Part shown: positions 1 to 8,287 of the stretch, piece by piece
Layout: each line of letters begins with the position of its first letter
How positions within the stretch are numbered: position 1 is the first letter of the stretch
Assembly (NCBI GenBank): GCA_051746745.1
Contig: JBNJFJ010000008.1
Location: 1-51,143, forward strand
DNA length: 51,143 bases
Source: Halolactibacillus sp051746745
Lineage (GTDB): Bacteria > Bacillota > Bacilli > Bacillales > Amphibacillaceae
Direction of reading: 5' to 3'
Position numbers and translations under genes: made by a program
The notes under the pieces: generated by a model
The model's database searches: none
What the model was told of the DNA's origin: nothing
The model's input: the letters and a program-made list of their open reading frames with translations, nothing else

Positions 1-100
1 TTGATGAGTAATACTTTACTCTGGTTTCAAGCACTAGCTTGTCTTACTTTATTTCTTAACATTACTGTGTGTGTTATTCAGTTTTCAATGGTCAAATAAA

Positions 101-177
<77 letters not shown>

Positions 178-181
178 ATAA

Positions 182-255
182 TGGAGCGGGTGAAGGGAAT
201 CGAACCCTCATCATCAGCTTGGAAGGCTGAGGTTTTACCACTAAACTACACCCGC
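182..255 (-). tRNA. tRNA-Gly (TCC)
   Basis: 74-nt cloverleaf with acceptor GCGGGTG/CACCCGC, anticodon TCC in the loop CTTCCAA, T-loop GGTTCGATTCC and encoded CCA. It lies between tRNA-Arg and tRNA-Ile and is probably processed from the same transcript. Confidence 0.96.
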
Positions 256-267
256 ATCAATCTATTA

Positions 268-344
268 TGGCGCGCCCGAGAGGAGTCGAACCCCTAACCT
301 CTTGATCCGTAGTCAAACGCTCTATCCAATTGAGCTACGGGCGC
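268..344 (-). tRNA. tRNA-Arg (ACG)
   Basis: 77-nt cloverleaf with acceptor GCGCCCG/CGGGCGC, anticodon ACG in the loop CTACGGA and encoded CCA. A34 would be deaminated to inosine by TadA in bacteria. Confidence 0.96.
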
Positions 345-401
345 TAAATTTGCGACGTTTAATATTATATTATATCTAGCACCGAAAGTCAAGAACTTTT
401 T

Positions 402-488
<87 letters not shown>

Positions 489-516
489 TTAAGAAGCAAG
501 GTCAAGAATAAAAAAG

Positions 517-589
517 TGAGCCATGAAGGATTCGAACCTTCGACCCTCTGATTAAAAGTCAGATGCTCTACCAACTGAGCTAATGGCTC
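517..589 (-). tRNA. tRNA-Lys (TTT), CCA not encoded
   Basis: 73-nt cloverleaf with acceptor GAGCCAT/ATGGCTC and anticodon TTT in the loop CTTTTAA. The bases after the discriminator read CTT, so this is the only tRNA of the ten that needs CCA added by tRNA nucleotidyltransferase. Confidence 0.95.
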
Positions 590-685
590 GTTGTTTTTAA
601 GAAATGTCAGTAAGAAATAGAAAACCTTCAAAACAATTCGTTTTAAAGGAATCGGCATTCTATCTTTATCACTCAAAAAATAAAA

Positions 686-760
686 TGGCTGGGCTAGCTG
701 GATTCGAACCAACGCATGACGGAACCAAAAACCGTTGCCTTACCGCTTGGCTATAGCCCA
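686..760 (-). tRNA. tRNA-Gln (TTG)
   Basis: 75-nt cloverleaf with acceptor TGGGCTA/TAGCCCA, anticodon TTG in the loop TTTTGGT and encoded CCA. The anticodon stem arms read ACGGT and TCCGT, so the pair next to the loop (31-39) is a T-T mismatch. Confidence 0.95.
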
Positions 761-767
761 ATAAAAA

Positions 768-844
768 TGGCGGTCCGGACGGGACTCGAACCCGCGACCT
801 CCTGCGTGACAGGCAGGCATTCTAACCAACTGAACTACCGGACC
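768..844 (-). tRNA. tRNA-Asp (GTC)
   Basis: 77-nt cloverleaf with acceptor GGTCCGG/CCGGACC, anticodon GTC in the loop CTGTCAC and encoded CCA. Only seven bases separate it from tRNA-Gln. Confidence 0.96.
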
Positions 845-858
845 AATATAAAATTAGA

Positions 859-933
859 TGGTGACCCGTACGGGATTCGAACCCGTGTTACCGCCGTGAA
901 AGGGCGGTGTCTTAACCGCTTGACCAACGGGCC
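859..933 (-). tRNA. tRNA-Glu (TTC)
   Basis: 75-nt cloverleaf with acceptor GGCCCGT/ACGGGTC (one G-T pair), anticodon TTC in the loop CTTTCAC and encoded CCA. Confidence 0.96.
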
Positions 934-950
934 ATCTGTATTAAAATCAA

Positions 951-1041
951 TGGCGGAGAAGGAGGGATTTGAACCCTCGCGCCGCTTACACGACCTACAC
1001 CCTTAGCAGGGGCGCCTCTTCAGCCACTTGAGTACTTCTCC
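951..1041 (-). tRNA. tRNA-Ser (GCT)
   Basis: 91-nt class II tRNA with a long variable arm, acceptor GGAGAAG, anticodon GCT in the loop CTGCTAA and encoded CCA. Confidence 0.95.
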
Positions 1042-1045
1042 GAAA

Positions 1046-1120
1046 TGGCTCCACAGGTAAGATTCGAACTTACGACCGATCGGTTAACAGCCGATTGCTC
1101 TACCACTGAGCTACTGTGGA
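1046..1120 (-). tRNA. tRNA-Asn (GTT)
   Basis: First gene of the cluster. 75-nt cloverleaf with acceptor TCCACAG/CTGTGGA, anticodon GTT in the loop CTGTTAA and encoded CCA. The promoter lies about 35 bases upstream. Confidence 0.96.
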
Positions 1121-1155
1121 ATAATATGTTGTTTGCCGCATCAGCGACGTATAAT

Positions 1156-1184
1156 AATATACTATATATGAAGCAAGTTGTCAA
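1156..1184 (-). promoter_or_regulatory. Sigma-A promoter of the tRNA cluster
   Basis: On the minus strand TTGACA (1184-1179), a 17-base spacer and TATATT (1161-1156). The consensus -35, ideal spacing and position just before tRNA-Asn support a strong promoter for the ten-gene cluster. The stretch 1185-1373 up to sprT shows only AT-rich sequence and a small GTCGTC/GACGAC hairpin at 1232-1248 without a U-run. Confidence 0.8.
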
Positions 1185-1373
1185 CAAATTTGTTGAAAAA
1201 TGTTTTTAAACATTGAACACTTCACATCAACGTCGTCGCGTTGACGACCTAAATAAAATTACCATATTTACGACCGATTCGTCAATAGCTTTTCAATAAA
1301 AAATTTAAAACTTTTAATAAGGCTATTGATTGCCCCTTAAGAAACCTACATCATGTCTGCCTTTTACTTCTCT

Positions 1374-1844
1374 TCACTCGAGTGCTTTTTCATTTAATTG
1401 ACCTTCACAACGACCACAACGATAGCGTGCTGGATTCATCCGTCTGCGTCTTTCATAGTGTTGCCCACAAGTTAGACACGTATACAAATATCGTTTTTCT
1501 GAACGCCCCCTTCTCTTCCCTTTTAAAGAGGGAAGCATCTGACAATGCCTCGGGGCACCTGTTTCTTTCATTAACTGTTTGAAATCCTGGTCGCGATGTT
1601 GATACCCCTTATTTTCTAAATGCAAATGATAATGACAGAGTTCATGTTTGACAATACCGATTAATTCAGTTCTTCCACATTCGATCAAATATTTTGGATT
1701 AATCTCGATGTTATGAGTTTGGAGTAAGTATCGCCCGCCTGTTGTTCTAAGTCGAGGATTAAATACAGCAGTATGGCGAAAAGGTTTATTGAAATACTCA
1801 AGTGATATACTTTCTATGAGAGTTTGTAATTCTTCATTTGTCAC
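1374..1844 (-). CDS. sprT: SprT-like zinc metalloprotein
   Basis: 156 aa. The motif HELCH at residues 67-71 is the HExxH zinc site of the SprT family. A C-terminal zinc ribbon is formed by the pairs C123/C126 and C143/C146. SprT-like proteins are thought to be metal-dependent proteases related to eukaryotic SPRTN, but the bacterial members are largely uncharacterised. The start is GTG at 1844, preceded by AGGTG at a usable distance. The gene sits between tex and the tRNA cluster, as its homologue ydcK does in B. subtilis, which supports the assignment. The bacterial substrate is unknown. Confidence 0.9.
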   Translation of the reverse strand: MTNEELQTLIESISLEYFNKPFRHTAVFNPRLRTTGGRYLLQTHNIEINPKYLIECGRTELIGIVKHELCHYHLHLENKGYQHRDQDFKQLMKETGAPRHCQMLPSLKGKRRGRSEKRYLYTCLTCGQHYERRRRMNPARYRCGRCEGQLNEKALE

Positions 1845-1864
1845 TGTTTTTCACCTGTCTTTTA

Positions 1865-1896
1865 AAGCAAACCGGCACCAAAATACCGGTTTGCTT
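1865..1896 (-). terminator. Hairpin after tex, weak terminator
   Basis: Perfect 11-bp stem (AAGCAAACCGG with CCGGTTTGCTT) around a 10-base loop. On the minus strand only three T residues follow, so it may terminate poorly and let transcription reach sprT, or act as a processing or stability element. Confidence 0.5.
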
Positions 1897-1965
1897 GTTT
1901 CTATTTATATGATCTAACTCACATGCTTTACCTACGGCACTTTTTATACGCTCTTATATGCATCG

Positions 1966-4143
1966 TTATACTTGTTTATCTGGTTGGATCATTGTTAAGG
2001 CGATTCGTCCTTTTTGCGTATCCACACTATCAACCCATACAGTCACCACATCTCCGACTGAACAAATATCCATTGGATGCTTCACAAAACGATTAGCCAT
2101 TTTTGAAATATGAACTAACCCATCTTGCTTCACACCAATATCAACAAACACACCAAAGTCAATCACGTTTCTTACCGTGCCTTCTAACTCTAGTCCTGGT
2201 GTTAAATCTTCCATCGATAGAATACTTTTCTTTAATAGCGGCTGCGGAAATGCATCACGCGGATCGCGTTCTGGGCTCTTCAATGCTTTGATAATATCTT
2301 GAAGTGTTAATTCACCTATTGATAATGTTTCGGCTGTTTGTTTAATATCAAGTGCCTCAAAGTCCTTAATGAGTGCATCTTTCGCTAAATCTTTAGTCGT
2401 ATACCCCATTTGTTTCAGCAATGCTTTCGTTTCTTTGTAACTCTCTGGGTGAATTGGCGTCCGGTCTAATGGTTCTTTTCCATCTAATAGGCGTAAGAAG
2501 CCAATACTTTGCTCATACGTTTTCTGGCCAAGACGCGGAATCTTCTTCAATTCCGTACGCGAGTTAAACTTTCCTACCTCATTCCGGTAATTCACAATAT
2601 TTTTAGCGACCGTCTTGCTCAAACCTGAGACATACTGTAGTAATGATTCAGAGGCTGTATTCACGTTCACTCCGACTTTATTTACGGCTGTTTCAACGAC
2701 AAATGTCAAGGCTTCATTTAATCGCTTTTGACTCACATCGTGTTGATATTGACCCACGCCAATTGATTTCGGATCAATTTTTACAAGTTCTGCTAATGGG
2801 TCACTCACACGTCTCGCGATAGAAACGGCACTGCGCTCCTCCACTTGAAGGTCAGGAAACTCTTCTCTTGCAAGTTTTGAAGCTGAATACACACTTGCAC
2901 CGGCTTCGTTCACAATGAGGTATGGCAAGTCTAGTTTATTATCATTGATGACATCAGCGACAAATTGTTCCGTTTCTCGCGACGCTGTTCCGTTACCGAT
3001 GGCGACTAAATCAACATCAAATTGTTTAATAAAGTCAAGCACCGTTTTCGTTGCTCCTGCCACATCTTTGCGCGGTGCGGTTGGATAGATGACACCTACT
3101 TTTAACATCTTACCCGTTTCATCGATAACCGCTAGCTTACAACCCGTTCGAAATGCTGGGTCGACCCCAAGAATTGTTCGGCCTTTTAATGGTGGTTGTA
3201 GTAAGAGGTTATTTAAGTTTTTACCAAAGATATCAATCGCTTGTTCTTCCGCCTCTTCAGTTAATGTTGAGCGGATCTCACGTTCAATCGATGGGGCAAT
3301 TAAACGCTTATAACTATCACTAATAGCGGCTTCTAAAAATGATACTAAATCAGACGCTGTGTTTCTTTTTATGATTTGACGTTTTAGATCTGTTTCAATC
3401 CGGTCAACAGGCGCTGATACACTTACTCTAATAACGCCTTCTTTTTCTGCACGATTAAAAGCGAGTACACGGTGACTAACAAGCGTCTTGATTTTCTCTT
3501 CAAAGTCATAATACATTTCATAGACTTTTTTCTCATCAATTGAGTCATCTTTTACGACGGTTTCTATTTTTCCTTCACGTAAAGTCAGTTGACGAATATG
3601 TTCACGGTAGCTTGCTTCATCACTAATCCACTCAGCAATGATATCATTGGCTCCAGCTAAACAATCCTCTACCGTTAATAACTCATATTCATCATTGATA
3701 TAAGCTTGAGCCGCTTGATTTAAATCGGTCAATGTTTGGTTAAAGATCGCTTCTGCAAGTGGCTCTAAACCTTTTTCTTTTGCGATCGTTGCTTTTGTTC
3801 GGCGTTTTTGTTTATACGGTCGATACAAATCCTCAAGTCGTTGGAGTTGTGTTGCCTTTTTAATTTCTTCTGTTAATTCCGGTGTCAACTTATCTTGTTC
3901 ATCAATCAGACGCAAGACTTCTTCTTTTCGTTCTTCTAATTGAGTTATGTATTGATACCGGTCTTCAATCGCTTTGATTTCTACTTCATCTAAACCACCG
4001 GTTTGTTCTTTACGATACCGCGCGATAAACGGAACGGTATTCCCTTCTGTTAATAAACCAATGACTTCTTTTACGGTTGCTTGTTTTATTTTCACATCTT
4101 GTGCCACCATATCTAATAAATGGCTAGCTAATTGTGCTGTCAT
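1966..4143 (-). CDS. tex: Tex-family RNA-binding transcription accessory protein
   Basis: 725 aa, close to the usual length of Tex (B. subtilis YdcI). Domain order: helical N-terminal region; YqgF/RNase H-like domain with GVDPAFRTGCK near residue 335; helix-hairpin-helix repeats around LQYVSGLSKTVAKNIV; C-terminal S1 RNA-binding domain from about residue 640 (GTVRNVIDFGVFVDIG). Tex binds nucleic acid and affects transcription and stress tolerance in several bacteria. An in-frame ATG lies 17 codons further upstream, but the ATG at 4143 has GGAGG eight bases before it and matches the family N terminus. The gene follows rsbX after a terminator, so it should have its own promoter. Confidence 0.95.
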   Translation of the reverse strand: MTAQLASHLLDMVAQDVKIKQATVKEVIGLLTEGNTVPFIARYRKEQTGGLDEVEIKAIEDRYQYITQLEERKEEVLRLIDEQDKLTPELTEEIKKATQLQRLEDLYRPYKQKRRTKATIAKEKGLEPLAEAIFNQTLTDLNQAAQAYINDEYELLTVEDCLAGANDIIAEWISDEASYREHIRQLTLREGKIETVVKDDSIDEKKVYEMYYDFEEKIKTLVSHRVLAFNRAEKEGVIRVSVSAPVDRIETDLKRQIIKRNTASDLVSFLEAAISDSYKRLIAPSIEREIRSTLTEEAEEQAIDIFGKNLNNLLLQPPLKGRTILGVDPAFRTGCKLAVIDETGKMLKVGVIYPTAPRKDVAGATKTVLDFIKQFDVDLVAIGNGTASRETEQFVADVINDNKLDLPYLIVNEAGASVYSASKLAREEFPDLQVEERSAVSIARRVSDPLAELVKIDPKSIGVGQYQHDVSQKRLNEALTFVVETAVNKVGVNVNTASESLLQYVSGLSKTVAKNIVNYRNEVGKFNSRTELKKIPRLGQKTYEQSIGFLRLLDGKEPLDRTPIHPESYKETKALLKQMGYTTKDLAKDALIKDFEALDIKQTAETLSIGELTLQDIIKALKSPERDPRDAFPQPLLKKSILSMEDLTPGLELEGTVRNVIDFGVFVDIGVKQDGLVHISKMANRFVKHPMDICSVGDVVTVWVDSVDTQKGRIALTMIQPDKQV

Positions 4144-4189
4144 TTGACATTCCTCCAGTTCTCTCTTTATTCTACCAAAATTTTTGTAA

Positions 4190-4223
4190 AACACAAAAGG
4201 AGCAAAGGTCTCCCTTCACTCCT
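4190..4223 (-). terminator. Terminator of the rsb-sigB-rsbX operon
   Basis: On the minus strand an 11-bp stem (AGGAGTGAAGG with CCTTTGCTCCT, two G-U pairs) around GAGA is followed by TTTTGTGT. It lies just after the rsbX stop codon. Confidence 0.75.
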
Positions 4224-4238
4224 AATTGACTCGTGTGA

Positions 4239-4847
4239 TTATTGTCCTTGATTCGGTAAATATCTTAAAACAACTAATGTGGTATCATCATCACGTTTAT
4301 GGGCCATCCTGTCATGAAACTGATCGGTAATATCATGCACGTCGTCTGATTGAAATAACACGTGCGACAATTCTTTCGCGTGTACCCCATCAGAGAAAAC
4401 AGCAAATAACGTCCCTTCTTCGAGCGTATCGCGTACTTCTTTCATCTTACGTGGATATACACCGAGATAACCTGGAATAGGTATATTCCGTTTCTTTAAT
4501 GTGGCTTGGTCAATCGTCATGAGTCCAATGTTACCAATCGACGTATACGAATACATCTTTTCACGGTAATCGAGTCGTAATATTCCTAAGACGACACCAC
4601 GTTTACCAATAAGCGCCTGATTAAGTAACTTCACAAGAGCGCCGCCTGAAGCGTGAGGATGTTCCTTAATCGTATCAATCACGGCTTGTGATGATTCCTT
4701 TGCGACTTCTCCAGAACCCAAGCCATCAGCAACGACACACAAAAAACCATCCGATGTTTCGGTATAGTAATAGCTGTCACCACAATAATAATTACCCTTT
4801 TTCGCCTTTTGATAGACCGAAATATGCACGTGGTCAAAAACTGCCAT
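4239..4847 (-). CDS. rsbX: RsbX, PP2C phosphatase resetting the stressosome
   Basis: 202 aa. PP2C-family metal-binding motifs are visible: GDSYYY near residue 23, VADGLGSGE near 40, FSDGV near 152 and RDDDTTLVV near the C terminus. RsbX dephosphorylates RsbS and RsbR, so signalling returns to baseline after stress. The ATG overlaps the sigB stop by one base (TAATG), so the two genes are translationally coupled. It is the last gene of the operon. Confidence 0.93.
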   Translation of the reverse strand: MAVFDHVHISVYQKAKKGNYYCGDSYYYTETSDGFLCVVADGLGSGEVAKESSQAVIDTIKEHPHASGGALVKLLNQALIGKRGVVLGILRLDYREKMYSYTSIGNIGLMTIDQATLKKRNIPIPGYLGVYPRKMKEVRDTLEEGTLFAVFSDGVHAKELSHVLFQSDDVHDITDQFHDRMAHKRDDDTTLVVLRYLPNQGQ

Positions 4848-5638
4848 TAGTCATTAACCCCAATTCCATCAGCTTGCAGCGCTTCGCGTAACTTCAATAG
4901 GGCGCGTCTTTGGATACGCGACACATGCATTTGCGAAATATCGAGTAAATCACCCGTTTCTTTTTGACTTTTATTTTCGAAGTAGGTGTATTGTAAAATT
5001 TTCTGTTCACGCTCGGTTAAGATTGGCAAAACTTTCTCTAACAACATGCGTAAATCCGTTTGATCAAACGCCTCATCTTGTTGACCGATTAAATCAAGAA
5101 TCGATACCGTAGAGCCATCTGAATCTGCTTCAATTTTTTTATCGACAGAGAGCGCTTTATAACTTTGTCCCATCTCCATGGTCTCTAGCACTTCTTCTTC
5201 CGTTACTTCTAAATAGTCGGCAATGTCTTTAACAGATGGTGACCGCTGATTGAGTGTCGTCAATTCTTCTGTTGCTTTTTTAATTTTTGGTCCAAGTTCT
5301 TTAATGCGACGTGGCACGTGGACACTCCATGTCTTATCACGAATAAATCGCTTGATTTCCCCAATAATCGTAGGGATCGCGAAAGACTCAAAGGTTTTAC
5401 CTAATGTCGGGTCATAACGACGAATGGCCGCAAGTAACCCAAGCATCCCTACTTGCACAAGATCTTCATGAATTGAATTATTTTTCGCATATTTTCGCGC
5501 AATTGAGCGAATGAGATCTTGATAGGTTAAGACGATTTTTTCTTGAATTTCTTCATCTTTTGGATTCTTTTGTAGGTGTGCAATCCATTGGTAAACCTCA
5601 TCTCCACGCTTATTGGCTGGTTGAGATTTGGTCGTCAT
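4847..5638 (-). CDS. sigB: RNA polymerase sigma-B factor
   Basis: 263 aa, sigma-70 group 3. Region 2 contains VQVGMLGLLAAIRRYDP and FESFAIPTIIGEIKRFIRD. Region 4 near the C terminus holds the helix-turn-helix (ETGDLLDISQMHVSRIQRRAL). It drives the general stress regulon. The ATG at 5638 is preceded by GAGGTGGG at proper spacing; the upstream in-frame ATG at 5653 has no better site. It overlaps the rsbW end by 29 bases. Binding by RsbW holds it inactive until RsbV releases it. Confidence 0.95.
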   Translation of the reverse strand: MTTKSQPANKRGDEVYQWIAHLQKNPKDEEIQEKIVLTYQDLIRSIARKYAKNNSIHEDLVQVGMLGLLAAIRRYDPTLGKTFESFAIPTIIGEIKRFIRDKTWSVHVPRRIKELGPKIKKATEELTTLNQRSPSVKDIADYLEVTEEEVLETMEMGQSYKALSVDKKIEADSDGSTVSILDLIGQQDEAFDQTDLRMLLEKVLPILTEREQKILQYTYFENKSQKETGDLLDISQMHVSRIQRRALLKLREALQADGIGVND

Positions 5639-6086
5639 CAATGCCCACCTCATTTGTAGGAAGATTTTTCGTCATTAATACAATGACGCCGTAGTCACTT
5701 TTAATTTCTACTTTGTCCATTAACGCATCAATGAGAAATAGCCCAAATCCACCTTCGCGTAAATTTTCAATCGGTTCTGATTGTTGGTACGGTCCAGTTT
5801 GTTGTTTCACTTCACTCAAATCAAAGCTGCCACCATGGTCTGCGACCATAACTTCCAAGCGATCACGATACACACCAAAGCCTACCGTTACTTCTCCGTC
5901 TTCATTCTCTTCATACGCATGTGTCGTCGCGTTCGTCATAGCTTCTGAAATGGCTACCTTTAAATCCTCAATATCCTCATAGGTAAATCCCATGCGGTTA
6001 GCAATTCCAGATACACTTAGACGAATCACACCAACATACTCTGGTTTGGCCGGTAACTTCATCTCAATAAAATCAAAATGTTCCAT
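5610..6086 (-). CDS. rsbW: RsbW, anti-sigma-B factor and serine kinase
   Basis: 158 aa, GHKL-type ATPase. The N box is ISEAMTNATTHAY, followed by the G1 box VADHGGSF and the lid/G2 region REGGFGLFLI. It binds sigma B and phosphorylates RsbV. The start at 6086 has GGTGGAG upstream and gives the family-typical N terminus. It begins one base after the rsbV stop, in the conserved order rsbV-rsbW-sigB. Confidence 0.95.
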   Translation of the reverse strand: MEHFDFIEMKLPAKPEYVGVIRLSVSGIANRMGFTYEDIEDLKVAISEAMTNATTHAYEENEDGEVTVGFGVYRDRLEVMVADHGGSFDLSEVKQQTGPYQQSEPIENLREGGFGLFLIDALMDKVEIKSDYGVIVLMTKNLPTNEVGIDDDQISTSQ

Positions 6087-6087
6087 T

Positions 6088-6423
6088 CTATTCTCCACCC
6101 CGTGTTGTTGTGTCAATTGAAATAATTGAATCCAAGCTTGTTATTTTAAATAAGCGGTGTACCCGTTCTTGAAGGTTCACGAGTGTTAAAGTTGAGCCGT
6201 GCTCTTTTGTTGATTTTAGCGCACTAATAAACACACCTAACCCCGTTGAGTCCATGTACGTGACATCTTTTAAATCAACCACGATTTTTTCCGTTTCTTT
6301 TGCTGTTGCTGGTAAAAGCTTTTCTTTTAATAAAGGGGCCGTATACGCATCAATTTCCCCTTTTACCGTTAAAGTCGTTTGATTGTCTGTTGTTGCGACA
6401 TCAATTGATAAATTAATATTCAT
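6088..6423 (-). CDS. rsbV: RsbV, anti-anti-sigma factor (STAS domain)
   Basis: 111 aa single STAS domain. The phosphorylated serine is S59 in YMDSTGLGVF, as in B. subtilis RsbV. Unphosphorylated RsbV binds RsbW and frees sigma B. The ATG at 6423 has GGAAGG nearby; the longer open frame to 6489 runs through the sigma-B promoter and is not coding. It is the first gene of the internally transcribed rsbV-rsbW-sigB-rsbX unit. Confidence 0.95.
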   Translation of the reverse strand: MNINLSIDVATTDNQTTLTVKGEIDAYTAPLLKEKLLPATAKETEKIVVDLKDVTYMDSTGLGVFISALKSTKEHGSTLTLVNLQERVHRLFKITSLDSIISIDTTTRGGE

Positions 6424-6461
6424 TCTGTACCTTCCTTCCGCCAAGTCAATTGCTTTATGTA

Positions 6462-6487
6462 TTACCCGAATACGTTCATCATTAAAC
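6462..6487 (-). promoter_or_regulatory. Internal sigma-B promoter upstream of rsbV
   Basis: On the minus strand GTTTAA (6487-6482), a 14-base spacer and GGGTAA (6467-6462), a close match to the sigma-B consensus (GTTTAA, 12-15 bases, GGGWAW). It lies just after the rsbU stop and 39 bases before the rsbV start. The same position in B. subtilis carries the autoregulatory promoter, so positive feedback is predicted here. Confidence 0.88.
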
Positions 6488-6492
6488 ACTCG

Positions 6493-7503
6493 TCACGTTT
6501 CTTTTTTCAGAATGATCAAGGTGAAATCATCACGCAAATGAAAATCTTGCAACCGTTCGAAATGTTTATACACCTTCTCTACTGCTTCTTGGGCCGGTAG
6601 ATGTAAGTAATGTTTAATGACTTCTAATACTTCGTCTCGTTCAATAAAGCGATCGCCTAAATGGCATTCTGTTACACCATCTGTCAAAAGAATAATCGCA
6701 TCGCCATCATGAATCGTCATCGCCTCTTCATTATAGCGCGCATCAGACGTCGCCCCAAGTACGAGCCCTCTCGCTTTAATCTCGCTAAAGGATACGGTCT
6801 CATGGAAATAGAAGAAACCCGGCTCATGTCCGGCTGAACTAAAACTAAAGGTGTGATTCTTCGTATTGTATGAACCGTAAAACATCGTAATAAACATACT
6901 TGTGTCAACGTTCCGTTCAACGACGCGATTAAGACTTTCTAATATTTGAGCTGGCTGTCTTAACTGTTCAGGAAAACTATCCATAGAATACTTGATCATT
7001 GACATCGCAAGTGCTGCTGGTACACCTTTACCAATCACATCTGCGAGCGCAATACCAAGCGTCCCATCAGACCCTTCAATAAAATGATAATAATCACCAT
7101 TCATTTGATTGGCAGGGACACTAATGGCCCCGATATCCAGACCAATGATCGTCGGTTTCGTCGTCTGAAGGAGGGTTCTCTGCATATTCGCGGCAACTGA
7201 TATTTCAGATTCAAGCGCTGATTGTTTTTCACGTAATGACTGATATTCTTGCAAAGCTAATCCATACGAAATCATCGCTTCTAAAAGGAAGTTAAGTGAA
7301 TCGCTCACCTCTTGTTGTAAATCTGGATACAGTTCTTTAAGCGCCTCAATGTGTACATGAATAATTTCTTCAGGTGAAACATTATGTTGAACCGATAACT
7401 TACTAAGTTGTTCCGCTTGATAGAGTGCTGTTTCATCATGCGTCAATAAGTATTGTTTCAACAATTTTCGATAATCATCTAAGTCTAATCGCTCTTTTTT
7501 CAC
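6493..7503 (-). CDS. rsbU: RsbU, RsbT-activated PP2C phosphatase
   Basis: 336 aa. The N-terminal ~85 residues are the helical RsbT-binding domain. The C-terminal PPM phosphatase has NGDYYHF, ADVIGKGVPAA, LLTDGVTE and LRDDFTLIIL as metal and core motifs. It dephosphorylates RsbV when bound by RsbT, linking environmental stress to sigma B. The start is GTG at 7503 with GAGGGGG upstream. It follows rsbT by 19 bases. Confidence 0.94.
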   Translation of the reverse strand: MKKERLDLDDYRKLLKQYLLTHDETALYQAEQLSKLSVQHNVSPEEIIHVHIEALKELYPDLQQEVSDSLNFLLEAMISYGLALQEYQSLREKQSALESEISVAANMQRTLLQTTKPTIIGLDIGAISVPANQMNGDYYHFIEGSDGTLGIALADVIGKGVPAALAMSMIKYSMDSFPEQLRQPAQILESLNRVVERNVDTSMFITMFYGSYNTKNHTFSFSSAGHEPGFFYFHETVSFSEIKARGLVLGATSDARYNEEAMTIHDGDAIILLTDGVTECHLGDRFIERDEVLEVIKHYLHLPAQEAVEKVYKHFERLQDFHLRDDFTLIILKKET

Positions 7504-7522
7504 CTGATCACCCCCTCTTAAC

Positions 7523-7927
7523 TTATCTTACCCACTTGATTGCCGTAATCTCTGTTCCTTCACCCCATTCGGAGTTGATTTCAAATGTATCCATAAGGCG
7601 CTTGACACCAGGTAATCCCGCACCTAATCCTCCCGAGGTTGAATAGCCATCTTGCATGACTTGACTTAAGTCACGAATCCCTGGTCCTTCATCAACCGCG
7701 ACGATTTTTAAACCTTTTTTATCTAAGTGATCCACCATTTCAAAATAGACTTTACCAGTACCGGCATATAAATAAATGTTACGGGCTAACTCAGAAATGG
7801 CTGTCGCAATTCGCGCTTGGTCAACCGTACCAAAACCGAGTTCTTTTGCTTTCTCACGCCCTAATTGTCTCGCACCAACGATGTCCCACTCTTGTCGTAT
7901 ATTTACACAGGGCTTCAATTCCATCAT
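7523..7927 (-). CDS. rsbT: RsbT, stressosome switch kinase
   Basis: 134 aa GHKL kinase. Visible motifs are the N box ISELARNIYLYA, the G1 box AVDEGPGI and GLGAGLPGVKRLMD. RsbT phosphorylates RsbS and RsbR in the stressosome and then leaves to activate RsbU. The first ATG overlaps the rsbS stop (TAATG); a second ATG directly follows. GGAGGGG is the ribosome site. Confidence 0.95.
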   Translation of the reverse strand: MMELKPCVNIRQEWDIVGARQLGREKAKELGFGTVDQARIATAISELARNIYLYAGTGKVYFEMVDHLDKKGLKIVAVDEGPGIRDLSQVMQDGYSTSGGLGAGLPGVKRLMDTFEINSEWGEGTEITAIKWVR

Positions 7928-8283
7928 TACCCCTCCAGTTCCTGGCGAAGTTTTATCAACCCTTGTTCTAAATCTAGGGCCGTTTGAACATCTTGCATAT
8001 GGATGCCAAGTTCAATTAACGTCATAGCGACCGCAGGTTGAATACCGGTTAGAACTACTCTCGCTCCCATCAAATCAGACATAGTCACCACATCACCAAG
8101 CACTTTGGCAATGAATGAATCGATGATATCGACACTCGTTAAATCAATGACGACACCTGTTGCGCCGCTTTTATGAATCTTATTAAGTAAGTCTTCTTGA
8201 AATTGAATCGCTGATTGGTCATCTAAATCAATCTGAATAGAAATAAGTAAGTAGTTATGCAGTTTCAAAATTGGAATTCGCAT
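7927..8283 (-). CDS. rsbS: RsbS, stressosome scaffold STAS protein
   Basis: 118 aa, one STAS domain. S56 in DIIDSFIAK corresponds to the serine phosphorylated by RsbT (S59 in B. subtilis). RsbS with RsbR forms the stressosome core that holds RsbT. Coupled to rsbT by a one-base overlap and four bases downstream of rsbR. Confidence 0.95.
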   Translation of the reverse strand: MRIPILKLHNYLLISIQIDLDDQSAIQFQEDLLNKIHKSGATGVVIDLTSVDIIDSFIAKVLGDVVTMSDLMGARVVLTGIQPAVAMTLIELGIHMQDVQTALDLEQGLIKLRQELEG

Positions 8284-8287
8284 GTGT

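Noticed and set aside
1232..1248. GTCGTC/GACGAC hairpin as sprT or tRNA terminator
   Set aside because: No T-run on either strand, and it lies upstream of the tRNA promoter.
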